Positions 8,557 to 17,129 of a stretch of 64,000 nt of DNA are shown here, piece by piece. Position 1 is the stretch's first letter; every line of letters starts with the position of its first letter. The notes below the pieces were generated by a model. The model made no database searches and was not told where the DNA came from. It saw only the letters and a program-made list of their open reading frames with translations. This DNA is from Terriglobus albidus (lineage in GTDB: Bacteria > Acidobacteriota > Terriglobia > Terriglobales > Acidobacteriaceae). The stretch covers positions 124,001 through 188,000 of the forward strand of contig NZ_JAGTAS010000055.1 of assembly GCF_025685425.1 (NCBI RefSeq). The letters are read 5' to 3'. The position numbers were made by a program, and so were the translations under genes.

Positions 8557-9000
8557 ATGAACATCACAGTAAAAGATGCAATGAGTAAATCCGTTGTGGC
8601 ATGTGTTTCGACGGAATCGTGCCAGCGCGCAGCCGAACTTATGCGACGACATCATGTGGGCGCTATTCCGGTTGTGAGTGACAAAAACAGCCAGCATCTC
8701 ATCGGGATTATCACCGATCGCGATCTCGCTATGAAGCTGGTCGCGATGGGACGGAACGCCGCTGTCCCTGTTTTCAATGTAATGACGATGAACCCTATTA
8801 CCTGCCGGGCGAGCGATCCCCTCGACATCTGCGAAGAAAAAATGCGCCTGCATCGTATTCGCCGGGTGCCAGTCGTCGACGAACTCGGCTCCTGCATCGG
8901 CATAGTGTCCCAAGCGGATGTCGCCTTGCACGATGATGCGCAACACCTGCAATCGACCGTTTCAACTATCTCAAGACCAGAACCCATCCTGGCTGCCTGA
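8557..9000 (+). CDS. CBS-domain pair protein
   Basis: A 147-residue protein made almost entirely of two CBS motifs. CBS 1 (about residues 6-62) includes MSKSVVACVSTES, HHVGAIPVV and LIGIITDRDLA. CBS 2 (about 73-130) includes VMTMNPITCRASD, HRIRRVPVVD and CIGIVSQADV. Such stand-alone pairs bind adenine nucleotides and act as energy or stress sensors. The start at 8557 is preferred because GGAGGGAG lies eight bases upstream; an in-frame ATG at 8536 has no ribosome site. It lies between a phosphoribosyltransferase and a universal stress protein. Confidence 0.88.
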   Translation: MNITVKDAMSKSVVACVSTESCQRAAELMRRHHVGAIPVVSDKNSQHLIGIITDRDLAMKLVAMGRNAAVPVFNVMTMNPITCRASDPLDICEEKMRLHRIRRVPVVDELGSCIGIVSQADVALHDDAQHLQSTVSTISRPEPILAA

Positions 9001-9065
9001 CCTCGAACATGAGGGCGCAAATCGATAACGCCATGCGCCCTTGCTCTCGTTCGGCCTTGAGCTTG

Positions 9066-9180
9066 TCTAGAGCATTTTCCCTGTTGCTGGATATCCCGGA
9101 AAGGTCGTACAGCGGGCGTTTTCATGCGAAAAACGCCTATAGATACAGATGCTCTGGACTACGCCTACAGGAAAATGCTT
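9066..9180 (+). repeat. MITE/REP-like palindromic element, copy 3
   Basis: Begins TCTAGAGCATTTTCCCTG and ends CAGGAAAATGCTT, giving a near-perfect terminal inverted repeat. The internal stem GGCGTTTT / AAAACGCC is present with a shortened loop. It lies between the CBS and universal stress protein genes, in the same orientation as copies 1 and 2. Confidence 0.8.
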
Positions 9181-9265
9181 TGATCGATCTCTCCTGATGT
9201 GACCTCAATCACTGCGGTACCCTCAGCCGGGATAGTGTGGCCTCGCGTTCTCCGGAGGGCCACCA

Positions 9266-10186
9266 ATGAACATTTCAAGGCTTCCAAAACCATCCGGCAA
9301 TCATTTGGTAGCTTCACCAATCTCCTTCGAAAGAATCCTCGTTGGCACCGATTTTTCTGAGCCGGCTGAGCGGGCATTCGATGTCGCATTCGAATTCGCA
9401 GAACAATTCGGATCGCATCTTTACATTGCACATGCCATCTCGTTGATGCTGCCCAGCATGGCATCGGCCGGCATTGTTCCAGAGGCTGTTGACGCTCTTG
9501 TCCAGTCAGCGAAGGAGGAGCTCAACAAAGTTATTCGCTCACGTCGGACAAATGCAGTGTCGATCGAAAAAGTCGTTGCGTTCGGTGGTGCGGAAGAGGT
9601 GCTTCTGGAAGCCGTCCGAGAGAAAAAGATCGACCTTCTCGTGCTTGGGACCCATGCCTCATTGGGGATAGCCCGCATCGCACTCGGATCGGTGGCCGAA
9701 AGTGTGATGAGGCATATTTCTTGTCCTGTGCTCATAACAGGACCTAAGTGTCAGCGAACATCCAATTTATTTGGCTCAATCCTCTTTGCGACCGACCTGA
9801 CGACAACCGGCACACGCGCCGCGAGATACGCAGCAGCGCTGGCCGAACAGTTCCAGTCGATGCTCACGATATTTCATGCCATGGTTAAGAAAGAGTCCGT
9901 AGCAAGCGGGCGCCGCGAAGAAAGCGAGAATGCAAGCAGACTGCAACTGGAGTTTCTCTTGCCGGAAACCGCAGACCTGTGGTGCAGCCCCCATATGGAG
10001 CTCGCATACGGCGACCCGGCGGAAGAGATATTGGCCATGGAAAGTAACTGCGATGCGACCCTTATTGTTACGGGGACCGGCCGCCATCGTGCCCTGGCAG
10101 ACCACTCCCCGCATAGCACGCTTAGTAAGGTCCTACATATCGCGAAATGCCCAGTCCTCGCCGTTCCCGATTCCACGGGCGAATGA
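9266..10186 (+). CDS. Tandem universal stress protein (UspA-like, two domains)
   Basis: A 306-residue protein with two Usp domains. Domain 1 (about 25-160) begins RILVGTDFSEPAERA and contains the ATP-type motif LGTHASLGIARIALGSVAE before CPVLITGP. Domain 2 (about 170-300) begins GSILFATDLTTTGTRAA and has TLIVTGTGRHRAL with CPVLAVP, but its G-rich loop is less regular. Domain 1 is therefore the better nucleotide-binding candidate. GGAGGG precedes the ATG. The role is general stress or energy-limitation survival, inferred from family and from the CBS neighbour. Confidence 0.9.
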   Translation: MNISRLPKPSGNHLVASPISFERILVGTDFSEPAERAFDVAFEFAEQFGSHLYIAHAISLMLPSMASAGIVPEAVDALVQSAKEELNKVIRSRRTNAVSIEKVVAFGGAEEVLLEAVREKKIDLLVLGTHASLGIARIALGSVAESVMRHISCPVLITGPKCQRTSNLFGSILFATDLTTTGTRAARYAAALAEQFQSMLTIFHAMVKKESVASGRREESENASRLQLEFLLPETADLWCSPHMELAYGDPAEEILAMESNCDATLIVTGTGRHRALADHSPHSTLSKVLHIAKCPVLAVPDSTGE

Positions 10187-10543
10187 TCTACTTGCGGATG
10201 GCGGTACCTGAAATTGAATGCGCCAAATTCTGCCAAGTGTTCCTTTCGCTGGCAGGAAGTTATAAGCTCGGCTTAGACAGGACAGAAAACCGTTTCAGAT
10301 GTAAGCAAGTACTCTTTGAATTAATTAAGCTCGAATTAAGCTTTCGTGGAGACTCACGCTTTCAGGGTGGATTTATCCCGCCTGCTATATATTGCTAACA
10401 AGTAGTTGCCTGAATTACCGCCAAATTGATCGATACTCATGAAAACACCATAAAAATGCCCCTCGTCGGTTTTATACGTGCTATGATTTTCCCGCATTAC
10501 AAGGGAACCTGAAAGATCACTTCGACCTCCGCGGAGAAGGCCT
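10187..10543. other. AT-richer intergenic region upstream of the winged-helix gene
   Basis: About 357 bp without a convincing gene. AATTAATTAAGCTCGAATTAAGC near 10320 and AT-rich runs suggest promoter DNA for the winged-helix gene. No terminator or operator could be assigned. Confidence 0.4.
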
Positions 10544-10975
10544 GTGAGAAGTGTTTATATTTTCGGTGACTATATTTTCGAGACGTCTCCCGATACGCTG
10601 TCCCGGGGAGTGCAGACCGTCCCTGTGCCCTCGAAGCAACTCAGTCTGCTTCGCGTCCTTCTCCAGGGAGAAGGCAACGCAGTAAAAAAAGAAACCCTGC
10701 TGCGCGAAGCATGGCCCGGCTCCGACGTGGAAGACCATACCCTTGTCCAAACGGTCTATCTTCTTAGACTTACGCTGGGTAAGATGTCCGACGGGAGAGA
10801 ATATGTTGAAACGGTCCCCCGTTACGGCTACCGGATCGCCGCAAGCATTTCACAGCAGGGGCTGGCTTTCCCAGAAAGTGACCCGTGGAAGCGCCCATCG
10901 AGAGGATCGGGATTCGTCCAGTCTCTAAGCCAGATCTGGCGGAGACTCAGTTCTTCTTCCCGGGCTGCGGTGTAA
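10544..10975 (+). CDS. Stand-alone OmpR/CadC-type winged-helix DNA-binding protein
   Basis: A 143-residue protein with a GTG start and GGAGAAGG just upstream. Residues 1-105 are a Trans_reg_C winged helix: FGDYIFETSPDTL, PVPSKQLSLLRVLLQGEG, LLREAWPGSDVEDHTLVQTV, LRLTLG and the wing YVETVPRYGYRIA. In Acidobacteriota this domain is usually fused to a long TPR or WD40-like C-terminal sensor; here only about 38 poorly conserved residues follow. It may be a natural minimal regulator or a truncated relic. No receiver domain or membrane helix is present. Confidence 0.8.
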   Translation: MRSVYIFGDYIFETSPDTLSRGVQTVPVPSKQLSLLRVLLQGEGNAVKKETLLREAWPGSDVEDHTLVQTVYLLRLTLGKMSDGREYVETVPRYGYRIAASISQQGLAFPESDPWKRPSRGSGFVQSLSQIWRRLSSSSRAAV

Positions 10976-11114
10976 CCAATTCTAAACACCTGACCTATCA
11001 CTCGTTGAAGTCGATACGAGAGAGGGCTTATTTCTATCTGACTTACAATCCCTTCGGGAGCGCGAGGAGAAGATTCACCAGGCCAGCTAGGTAAGACACA
11101 GTGAAAGAAAATTG

Positions 11115-11160
11115 GTAACCTTTTCTAGTTACCTATAGTTACCTTTAAACTAAAGTAACC
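11115..11160. repeat. Cluster of four GTTACC/GTAACC sites
   Basis: GGTAACC at 11114, AGTTACCT at 11127 and again at 11137 (exact repeats one helical turn apart), and GTAACC at 11155. The spacing suggests a cooperative binding site, yet it lies between convergent genes with no known downstream reading frame. An unannotated small RNA promoter or a relic operator are the options. The rest of 10976-11282 shows nothing coding. Confidence 0.4.
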
Positions 11161-11282
11161 CTTCCTGCTCGATTTACCCGGTGCGGGTAGAATGTGCGTC
11201 GTCCGACTTTACTTACAGGCCTCAGTGGAGAATGTCTGCCCAGAAAATCGAATTGGCTGGCTGACTTCTCGTTCTAGCGTGC

Positions 11283-12881
11283 TTAGTTCATAACGAAGGC
11301 AAATAGCTTATCCCCGGCGCCGATAAGCAGGTACTGATGGCCGTCGAGCTCATAGGTGATGGGGCCGTTTGACATGCCTGTTCCCAGGTTTACGTGCCAG
11401 AGTGGGCTGCCAGTCGTCGCATCGAGTGCGACGAGGTTGTTGTTTGGATCTCCGGCAAAGACAAGATTGCCTGCGGTGCTAAGCAGCCCGCTTTCTCCAC
11501 CCGATGTTTCCCACTTGTGGCTCCATCTGATCTTTCCGGTGCGGTAGTCCACCGCCTGCAACATTGCCTCTGACCATGTGCCGATACCATGTCCTCCCCA
11601 GCCTTCCGGTTTCTGGCTATCGTCGTAGATGTAGAACATCGAATACGAATGCGTGGCATTGATGTAGAACAATCCCGTCTTCGGGCTGAACGTCGAAGGC
11701 GCCCAGTTCACGCCGCCCGAGGAATCCGGTGTGACCAGCACACCCGGGATCTGCGGCTCCTTGGCGGGATTGGGTATCGGCTGTCCCTTAGCGTCCAGCC
11801 CCTTGGTCCAGTTTGTCTTCACGAACTCCGAGCTGACGTAGTTTTTCCCCGTCTCGCGATCCAGGACAAAGAACCAGCCATTGCGGCTCGCCTGTGCCAG
11901 CAGTTTGTGCGGCTTGCCTTCTATCTCGCCATCGAACAGGACCGGGGTTTGGATTGCGTCCCAGTCGTGGGTGTCGTGCGGTGATGGCTGGAAATACCAG
12001 GCCATCTTTCCGGTGTCTGCATGAAGAGCAACGATGGATTCTGTATAAAGATTGGCGCCCTTGCGTCCACTGCCGGCAATCACCGGCTGCGGATTCCCAG
12101 TGCCGATGTACAGCAGGTTTAATTCCGGATCGTAAGTTGGTGAGATCCACGTCATGCCGCCGCCGTGTGCCATCGCATCGGCATTTGGCCAGGTTTCAGA
12201 CCCCGGCTCGCCAGGCTTGGGTACAACCGACCAGCGCCACTGCAGCGCGCCGGTCTCCGGATCGTGGGCTTCGAGAAACCCGGGACGGTCAAGATCATCA
12301 CCGCTGACGCCGGTGATCACATGATTCTTCACTACCAACGGCGCCATCGATGCGTAATACATCTGATCCAGATCGCAGATGGACTGACTCCAACGCTTTG
12401 CGCCATCAGTCAGATTCAGAGCGACCAGGTTGCAGTCCGGCGTTTCGAAATACAGGGAATCACCCCAGACACCAACGCCGCGGTTTCCCAGGTGAATGCC
12501 CCCCTTGGAAGTCCAGGCGTAATGCCACAATGGCTTGCTTGTCCGCGCATCAATGGCCCATACATGGTCAGGCACAGTGATATACATGACACCGTTCACA
12601 ACAACCGGCGTTCCAGCGAGCCGCCGGACCATTCCATCGCCCAGATTGGGTAACTGGTAAAGCCAAGCGAGACTGAGCGATTTAACATTCTTATCGTTGA
12701 TCTGAGCCAACGTGCTGAAGCGCCGGCCGGAGTAATCTCCGTTGTAAGTCGGCCAGGTGTCCGGCGTTGGGTTGAGTAATACCGCCGGATCAAGGCCGCC
12801 GCCTGCCTGCTGTTCGGCGCTGGCACCGCGCGCGGAAGCAAAGGTTAGCAGGGCAAGGAAGAACGTTGCAAAAAGCTTCAT
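11283..12881 (-). CDS. PQQ-dependent dehydrogenase propeller (alcohol-dehydrogenase type), operon A
   Basis: A periplasmic quinoprotein of 532 residues with the signal peptide MKLFATFFLALLTFASARGASA. It is an eight-bladed PQQ propeller: WPTYNGDYSGRRFSTLAQI, the catalytic-Asp segment HDTHDWDAIQTPVLF, ASRNGWFFVLDRETG and GVNWAPSTFSPKTGLFYI are typical of type I alcohol-type quinoproteins. The adjacent Cys-Cys ring of methanol dehydrogenases was not seen. Its ATG overlaps the stop of the cytochrome c gene by four bases, so the two are translationally coupled. The cytochrome is the likely electron acceptor. The substrate is probably a sugar, polyol or alcohol. Confidence 0.88.
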   Translation of the reverse strand: MKLFATFFLALLTFASARGASAEQQAGGGLDPAVLLNPTPDTWPTYNGDYSGRRFSTLAQINDKNVKSLSLAWLYQLPNLGDGMVRRLAGTPVVVNGVMYITVPDHVWAIDARTSKPLWHYAWTSKGGIHLGNRGVGVWGDSLYFETPDCNLVALNLTDGAKRWSQSICDLDQMYYASMAPLVVKNHVITGVSGDDLDRPGFLEAHDPETGALQWRWSVVPKPGEPGSETWPNADAMAHGGGMTWISPTYDPELNLLYIGTGNPQPVIAGSGRKGANLYTESIVALHADTGKMAWYFQPSPHDTHDWDAIQTPVLFDGEIEGKPHKLLAQASRNGWFFVLDRETGKNYVSSEFVKTNWTKGLDAKGQPIPNPAKEPQIPGVLVTPDSSGGVNWAPSTFSPKTGLFYINATHSYSMFYIYDDSQKPEGWGGHGIGTWSEAMLQAVDYRTGKIRWSHKWETSGGESGLLSTAGNLVFAGDPNNNLVALDATTGSPLWHVNLGTGMSNGPITYELDGHQYLLIGAGDKLFAFVMN

Positions 12882-14002
12882 TGCAGAGTCTCCAGGTATG
12901 ACACGACGTCGTGAATGTCCTTGTCGGTATATGTGTCAAGTAGGGCGTCGTGACCCGCATACGGATTGTGCTTCTCTACCTTGAGCTGAGGACTGCGGGT
13001 AAAACTGAAATAGTGTCCGTCCGCGTCTCGAAGAGACACATTGAAGTCATCGAGATTCAACGGTTCGCCGGTCACAGTTGCACCGGAAGGTGTCGTAACG
13101 GTGATGGTGGTGCGGAGTTGACGCGAAGCCGTGCCCTGTCTGGTGATCGCCCGGTTTTGCGGAAACACAACCTTCTGCTGAAGAGCAGGGGGAGCATACT
13201 TACCGGCGATATGAGCAAGATCGCCCGTGACCGAATGGCATTTTATACAGCCGCCAGTCTTTTCAAAGTAAACTTTGCCCGCTTCGGCATCACCCACCAG
13301 GATATTCAGCGGGTTGTTATAAGGTCCTGTACGCAGTGTGTCGCCGATCTGCTGATGTAGAAAGTGAGACAGATCCTTCACTTGTTCCTGGGTCAGCTCC
13401 GCCGGCTTGGATTTGGGATGTCCCTGAGCGAGATACGGTCCGATGGTGCTGCCATACCGATCATGCAAAACCACCACCGATCGCACCAGATCAGCGCCGC
13501 GGCTGCCGCCGCGCGCTCGTGTTCCATGGCAGGTAATACATTGCGCGATGTAGACCGTCTTGCCGCGAGCGGCGGCATCCTCATCGACGACCTGCTTGTC
13601 GTCGGAGCCGGCCTGGTCGATCAGGCTGGGCTTGCGCGGAACCTTGGCTTGCTTCGTTGTAGCCGTGCCCGGAGCGGCCTCACCGTTGAGAGGAAAAGTC
13701 GTTGCCAGATAGCCGACGATCTGGTCGAACTCGTCATCGTTGATCTTTGCTCCGCGGGCGATCATGCTCGAAACGGTAGTTCCCCACTGCTCTCGACTCA
13801 TCCTGCGCGCGGCGAACATCTGCACAGAGTGACAGCTCGAGCAGACGCGCTGGACAGTGTCGCGGTGCACACCTTCCGGTAGCTGCGAGCTTTGTGCTTG
13901 CCCAATCGCAGCGAGGGGCGCCAGGGTGGTCGTCAGCAGAAAGCAAAGACGAGACAATCGCATAACGTGAATCATAGGTGTGATGAACATCTCTTGGCGC
14001 AT
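12878..14002 (-). CDS. Secreted triheme cytochrome c with SH3-like C-terminal module, operon A
   Basis: A 374-residue exported cytochrome with three heme motifs: CSSCH (about residue 54), CITCH (about 155) and CIKCH (about 255). A hydrophobic leader (RLCFLLTTTLAPLAAI) follows several possible Met starts at residues 1, 5, 10 and 14, so the exact start is uncertain. After heme 3 a beta module with ATVTGEPLNLDDFNVSLRDADGHY resembles the small domain in the fused PQQ protein at 40203. The tail DKDIHDVVSYLETL is cytochrome-like. It presumably takes electrons from the coupled quinoprotein. Confidence 0.88.
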   Translation of the reverse strand: MRQEMFITPMIHVMRLSRLCFLLTTTLAPLAAIGQAQSSQLPEGVHRDTVQRVCSSCHSVQMFAARRMSREQWGTTVSSMIARGAKINDDEFDQIVGYLATTFPLNGEAAPGTATTKQAKVPRKPSLIDQAGSDDKQVVDEDAAARGKTVYIAQCITCHGTRARGGSRGADLVRSVVVLHDRYGSTIGPYLAQGHPKSKPAELTQEQVKDLSHFLHQQIGDTLRTGPYNNPLNILVGDAEAGKVYFEKTGGCIKCHSVTGDLAHIAGKYAPPALQQKVVFPQNRAITRQGTASRQLRTTITVTTPSGATVTGEPLNLDDFNVSLRDADGHYFSFTRSPQLKVEKHNPYAGHDALLDTYTDKDIHDVVSYLETLQ

Positions 14003-14047
14003 GGCCGGAAGGTGCGCAGTGAAACTGTGCGGCTCAAGCTCTGGGAA

Positions 14048-14950
14048 CTACGCCTTAGGATGCATCTCGCCTGACAGGATCAGAGCAAAGCGGCGCCGCA
14101 TCTCCTTCAGATAATCCGCATCACCGGGATTAAGCTCGAGCGTTGCCGTTCCCTGATAGCCGATCTCCTGCAGTGCTGTATAGACGGCGATCCAGTCGAT
14201 ATCCCCGTCCCCGGGAGACACCCAGCGGGCTACCGAATCTCCGCTTCCCTGACCGCGATGGAACGAGAAGTCCTTGATGTGCAACTTGACGATACGCTTG
14301 CCCAGAGTGCGAATCCAATCCTGGGGATAGCCATAGAGCACAACATTGCCTACATCAAAGTAGGCCCGCACATGCTGTGAGTTGTACTCATCAATGTAGT
14401 GCGCAAACTCCAACGGACTCAGCAGGAATTTATTCCAAACCTCTTCAAGCGCGAGCGTTACGTTCAACTCCTCGGCGAGTGGAATCAGCTTACGAACGGC
14501 TGCCTGCGATCGCACGTATGCATCCTTGTAGGACGTTTGGGCATTCACCACACCCGGCACCAGCAGTACCGTCGAGGCGCCCCAAAGATGCGCGTTTCGA
14601 ATCGAAGTGCGCGCGCCCTCCAGGCTTTTCTCCACCACAGCGGGATCAGAGGAGGTGAACGGATACTTCCAGTGATCCATATTCATGACGGAATGAATGG
14701 GCAACCCAGACTTTTCGGAAGCACTCTTCATCGCCTCTGCAGTTGCCTGATCCGTTTCGGTAGGGCACTCAATCTGCTCATATCCACAGTCTTTGGCAAG
14801 TTGGAAGCGCTGCGCGATCGAGAGATTCTCGGGTAGCATGCTGTATTCCACCGCCATGCGGATCGGCAACCGGCTCTTAGACTGCGCGGGTAGAGAAGAG
14901 GACATGATGGTGAGTGCGGCGTTCTGCAGAAAGCTTCGACGAGTCATCAT
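14048..14950 (-). CDS. Tat-exported TIM-barrel sugar isomerase/epimerase-like protein, operon A
   Basis: A 300-residue AP-endonuclease-2/xylose-isomerase-like TIM barrel with the twin-arginine leader MTRRSFLQNAAL. GGGGAG lies close upstream; the second Met (14947) is equally likely as start. Metal ligands can be followed: Glu in LALEEVWN, Asp in YFDVGNV, His in LHIKDFSF and Glu in TLELNPGD. The gene lies 45 bp upstream of the cytochrome gene on the same strand, first in a three-gene operon with the quinoprotein. An action on the keto product of the dehydrogenase is inferred. Confidence 0.87.
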   Translation of the reverse strand: MMTRRSFLQNAALTIMSSSLPAQSKSRLPIRMAVEYSMLPENLSIAQRFQLAKDCGYEQIECPTETDQATAEAMKSASEKSGLPIHSVMNMDHWKYPFTSSDPAVVEKSLEGARTSIRNAHLWGASTVLLVPGVVNAQTSYKDAYVRSQAAVRKLIPLAEELNVTLALEEVWNKFLLSPLEFAHYIDEYNSQHVRAYFDVGNVVLYGYPQDWIRTLGKRIVKLHIKDFSFHRGQGSGDSVARWVSPGDGDIDWIAVYTALQEIGYQGTATLELNPGDADYLKEMRRRFALILSGEMHPKA

Positions 14951-15141
14951 GACTCCCCTTTGAGGATGACCATTAATAACAAGAAACAGTTAGAAAAACA
15001 AATAAAACCATACAAACGAAAGAAGTAAACGTAATCAACATCTAACCATACCAGTTGGGGCAGGTTTCTCCGCCCAGGACTCGTGCAGGTCATGCGTGGC
15101 CGCGGCGCTGGCTGATCTTGAAACACCTCCGTCGTGATCGA

Positions 15142-15549
15142 CTAGGTGCTTGGATAGTCCCAAACATCAGCCGGAAGCTTATCCTTGAGCGACGCGTACA
15201 TGGCATCGCGGAACAGTTTCAGAGCCGGATAGGGCCGGAGGGCAATGGTTCGCTCCACAATCAACCCCTGCTCATTATCCACGATGACCTCCAAGCTCTC
15301 GAACTTGTGACCATCCATGGTTCCAACCCAGCGCAAGAAGGTAGTGCGCTCATCGAGCTTGAACTCCGCTGTATAGGTACCGGAACCACGTGTAGAGCTC
15401 GACTGAGCGAAAATAGCCGCGATAGTTTCGCGCCCCTTGATCGGCCGTACCAGGATCGGGCTGTTAAATACGATGTTTTCGGCAAGCAGCTTGCTCACTT
15501 GAGCGGCTGTAGGGTTACCGGATTCCCGAAGCTTTCGTAGTGGATGCAT
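15142..15549 (-). CDS. SnoaL-like / NTF2-fold protein
   Basis: A 135-residue cone-shaped NTF2-like protein. AQVSKLLAENIVFNSPIL and KGRETIAAIFAQ are typical of SnoaL-like polyketide-cyclase or nuclear-transport-factor-2 family sequences. The ATG at 15549 is preceded by AGGAGAA on the minus strand. No catalytic residue set allows a reaction to be named. It lies 105 bp downstream of an SRPBCC gene on the same strand and may be co-transcribed with it. Confidence 0.75.
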   Translation of the reverse strand: MHPLRKLRESGNPTAAQVSKLLAENIVFNSPILVRPIKGRETIAAIFAQSSSTRGSGTYTAEFKLDERTTFLRWVGTMDGHKFESLEVIVDNEQGLIVERTIALRPYPALKLFRDAMYASLKDKLPADVWDYPST

Positions 15550-15654
15550 GGTGATTTCTCCTGTGCGGTGTTAACTACCGCCAACACACAAGTTCTGTAA
15601 GCGTGAGGCGTGCTTACGTTGGCAACTCTTCGCCCGACTGCCCATGAGAGTACC

Positions 15655-16113
15655 TCAGGCCGTGATTGCCTGTCCGTTCCTAGCTTCGATGGCTTTGACG
15701 CTATTCACAAAGGCCTTCTCCAAGACTCCTTTGCCAATGGTCCTGAGCACAAAGCCTAGCAAGTACCCCTTAAAGTTCTTGCCCTCACGTACCACCACCA
15801 GGTCAATATCGGTTGCACCATCCGCGTGGCGCGTGAAGGTGTAGTCATGGCCGGAAGCGCCGCCCCACACGTTGGAGTCAGTAGTGGTCAGGACGACATG
15901 ATTGGGGTCAGACCAGTCGTACTGCAGACGTTCCCACACGCCATCCGAGCCTTCGGTCACATCGGCGTGTGAACGGCTGACGTGATGTACGGTGAGATAT
16001 TCGTCGGCGCTGTTGCCAAAGATCTTCGAGCGGCCGGGCCCGAAGTCGACGAGCCCGGCGATGTATTGCTCGGGAGTGAGAGTAGTTGTCAGATGCAGAT
16101 GGATGGAGGACAT
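15655..16113 (-). CDS. SRPBCC-family protein
   Basis: A 152-residue START/Bet v1-like lipid- or ligand-binding fold. MSSIHLHLTTTLTPEQYIAGLVDF fits the first beta strand and helices, and WERLQYDWSDPNHVVLTTTD and YTFTRHADGATDIDLVVV form the sheet. A long C-terminal helix (VLEKAFVNSVKAIEARN) is diagnostic. GGAGAA lies upstream of the ATG. The ligand is unknown. It is the upstream partner of the SnoaL-like gene. Confidence 0.75.
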   Translation of the reverse strand: MSSIHLHLTTTLTPEQYIAGLVDFGPGRSKIFGNSADEYLTVHHVSRSHADVTEGSDGVWERLQYDWSDPNHVVLTTTDSNVWGGASGHDYTFTRHADGATDIDLVVVREGKNFKGYLLGFVLRTIGKGVLEKAFVNSVKAIEARNGQAITA

Positions 16114-16167
16114 GGGTTTCTCCTTCGAATTGATTTCTACTGGTGAGCGCGCCGCGTATGGCAGCCC

Positions 16168-16368
16168 TCATCCATTGCTGCGCAACGACCGGAAGCCTGT
16201 GCAAAGCTCTTCGGAAGCGCCATCAATGAGCGCCGTTTTTTGTAGCCAGTAGGCGACATAGTTGATACCTCCCGAAGCCGTAGGCAATTTGCCTGACAAC
16301 TCAGTAGAGTAGACCAGTCGGTCGAGGGATTCACAAAGTTCCTGGGTTGCGGCGCGATCTGATCGGAT
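16168..16368 (-). pseudogene. Unidentified coding remnant
   Basis: An open stretch of 66 codons bounded upstream by a stop and lacking a start. It reads with protein-like composition, including LDRLVYSTELSGKLPTASGG and YVAYWLQKTALIDG. I do not recognise the family. It is probably the 3' end of a lost gene at the edge of the decayed zone, but chance cannot be excluded. Confidence 0.3.
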
Positions 16369-16445
16369 TCACCGACGATAAGTTTGGCCACGCACAATCG
16401 GGAACGTCCGAGAGAATGCCGGCGCGCAGCAGAGTATCGCGACGC

Positions 16446-16495
16446 AGTTTCCTTATTGGCCCTTATTGTCCCCGCAGATAGACCCTGATCGGAAG
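16446..16495 (+). repeat. Short dispersed repeat R1
   Basis: CCTTATTGGCCCTTATTGTC followed by CCCGCAGATAGACCC. Related blocks occur at 17560 (R2) and 17748 (R3), sharing CTTATTGGCCCC-CAGATGGACCC. All three lie within 1.3 kb around a tRNA remnant and are probably debris of integration events. Confidence 0.5.
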
Positions 16496-16782
16496 TGGCA
16501 GAAAGCGAAGTGATTGAAATTTGTCCGTTTTGCCTCCGAATAGGCGCTCATATCCGCTCGCAGTTTGGCACGAATTCGGATTGGGAGAAGAAAGTTAAGC
16601 CAGATATGCCGAAGATTCTCCGAGCGGCAAAGCGGCAGAGACTGAAGCCACTCTATACCGGTAAGAAGCTCGCAAATAGCCGCAGGTGAAAGTTAGTAGA
16701 GAAGCGGTCACATATAACTGAGACCGCAACACTAACAGCCACGTAAAACAAAGGCATAAGGCTTGCCTGGGATGCAATCTGC

Positions 16783-16925
16783 TCATCCATGAGGGAGACG
16801 ACGAATCGGATTAAGTTTCCGTTCCAAATTCGCGGTCAGTTCCTGCAGATGATCCTTTGCTTCGAACCGGGAAGCCTCAGCCTCAATGAGGGCTTTCTTG
16901 GCAGCCCTCTTTTCAAGTCACTCAT
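16783..16925 (-). pseudogene. Small frameshifted gene (about 46 codons)
   Basis: Begins ATGAGTGACTTGAAAAG directly after the stop of the 67-residue gene upstream. With one base removed in the AAAAGAGGG run it reads MSDLKRAAKKALIEAEASRF then EAKDHLQELTANLERKLNPI to a stop at 16783. It is a charged helical protein of unknown function, probably inactivated by a single-base insertion. Confidence 0.35.
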
Positions 16926-17129
16926 CTATGCTGGCTCCAATATGTAGACGAAGCGCTGTTGACGCTGATTCGTGTTGCGCTTGTTAACAAGCTGGAACGC
17001 CTCCAGCTCTGGCATACCCGCCATTAAAGACGCTGGGACACCCATTTCTTGAAAATCATCGGCAGCGAACGGGATACGCTTCACGTCTCCCGTCTTCAAA
17101 GACTTCTTTAGGTAATGTGTCGGTCTCAT
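16926..17129 (-). CDS. Hypothetical protein (67 residues)
   Basis: ATG at 17129 with AAAGGACGG upstream. It reads MRPTHYLKKSLKTGDVKRIP, then an acidic segment with PELEAFQLVNKRN and the end RFVYILEPA. Composition and ribosome site look coding. No family is recognised. It abuts a frameshifted small gene, so it may belong to the remains of a mobile element. Confidence 0.5.
   Translation of the reverse strand: MRPTHYLKKSLKTGDVKRIPFAADDFQEMGVPASLMAGMPELEAFQLVNKRNTNQRQQRFVYILEPA

Noticed and set aside
7163-9180. CRISPR array formed by the three repeats
   Set aside because: Copies are about 115 bp, irregularly spaced by whole genes, and have internal hairpins and terminal inverted repeats rather than short repeats with uniform spacers.
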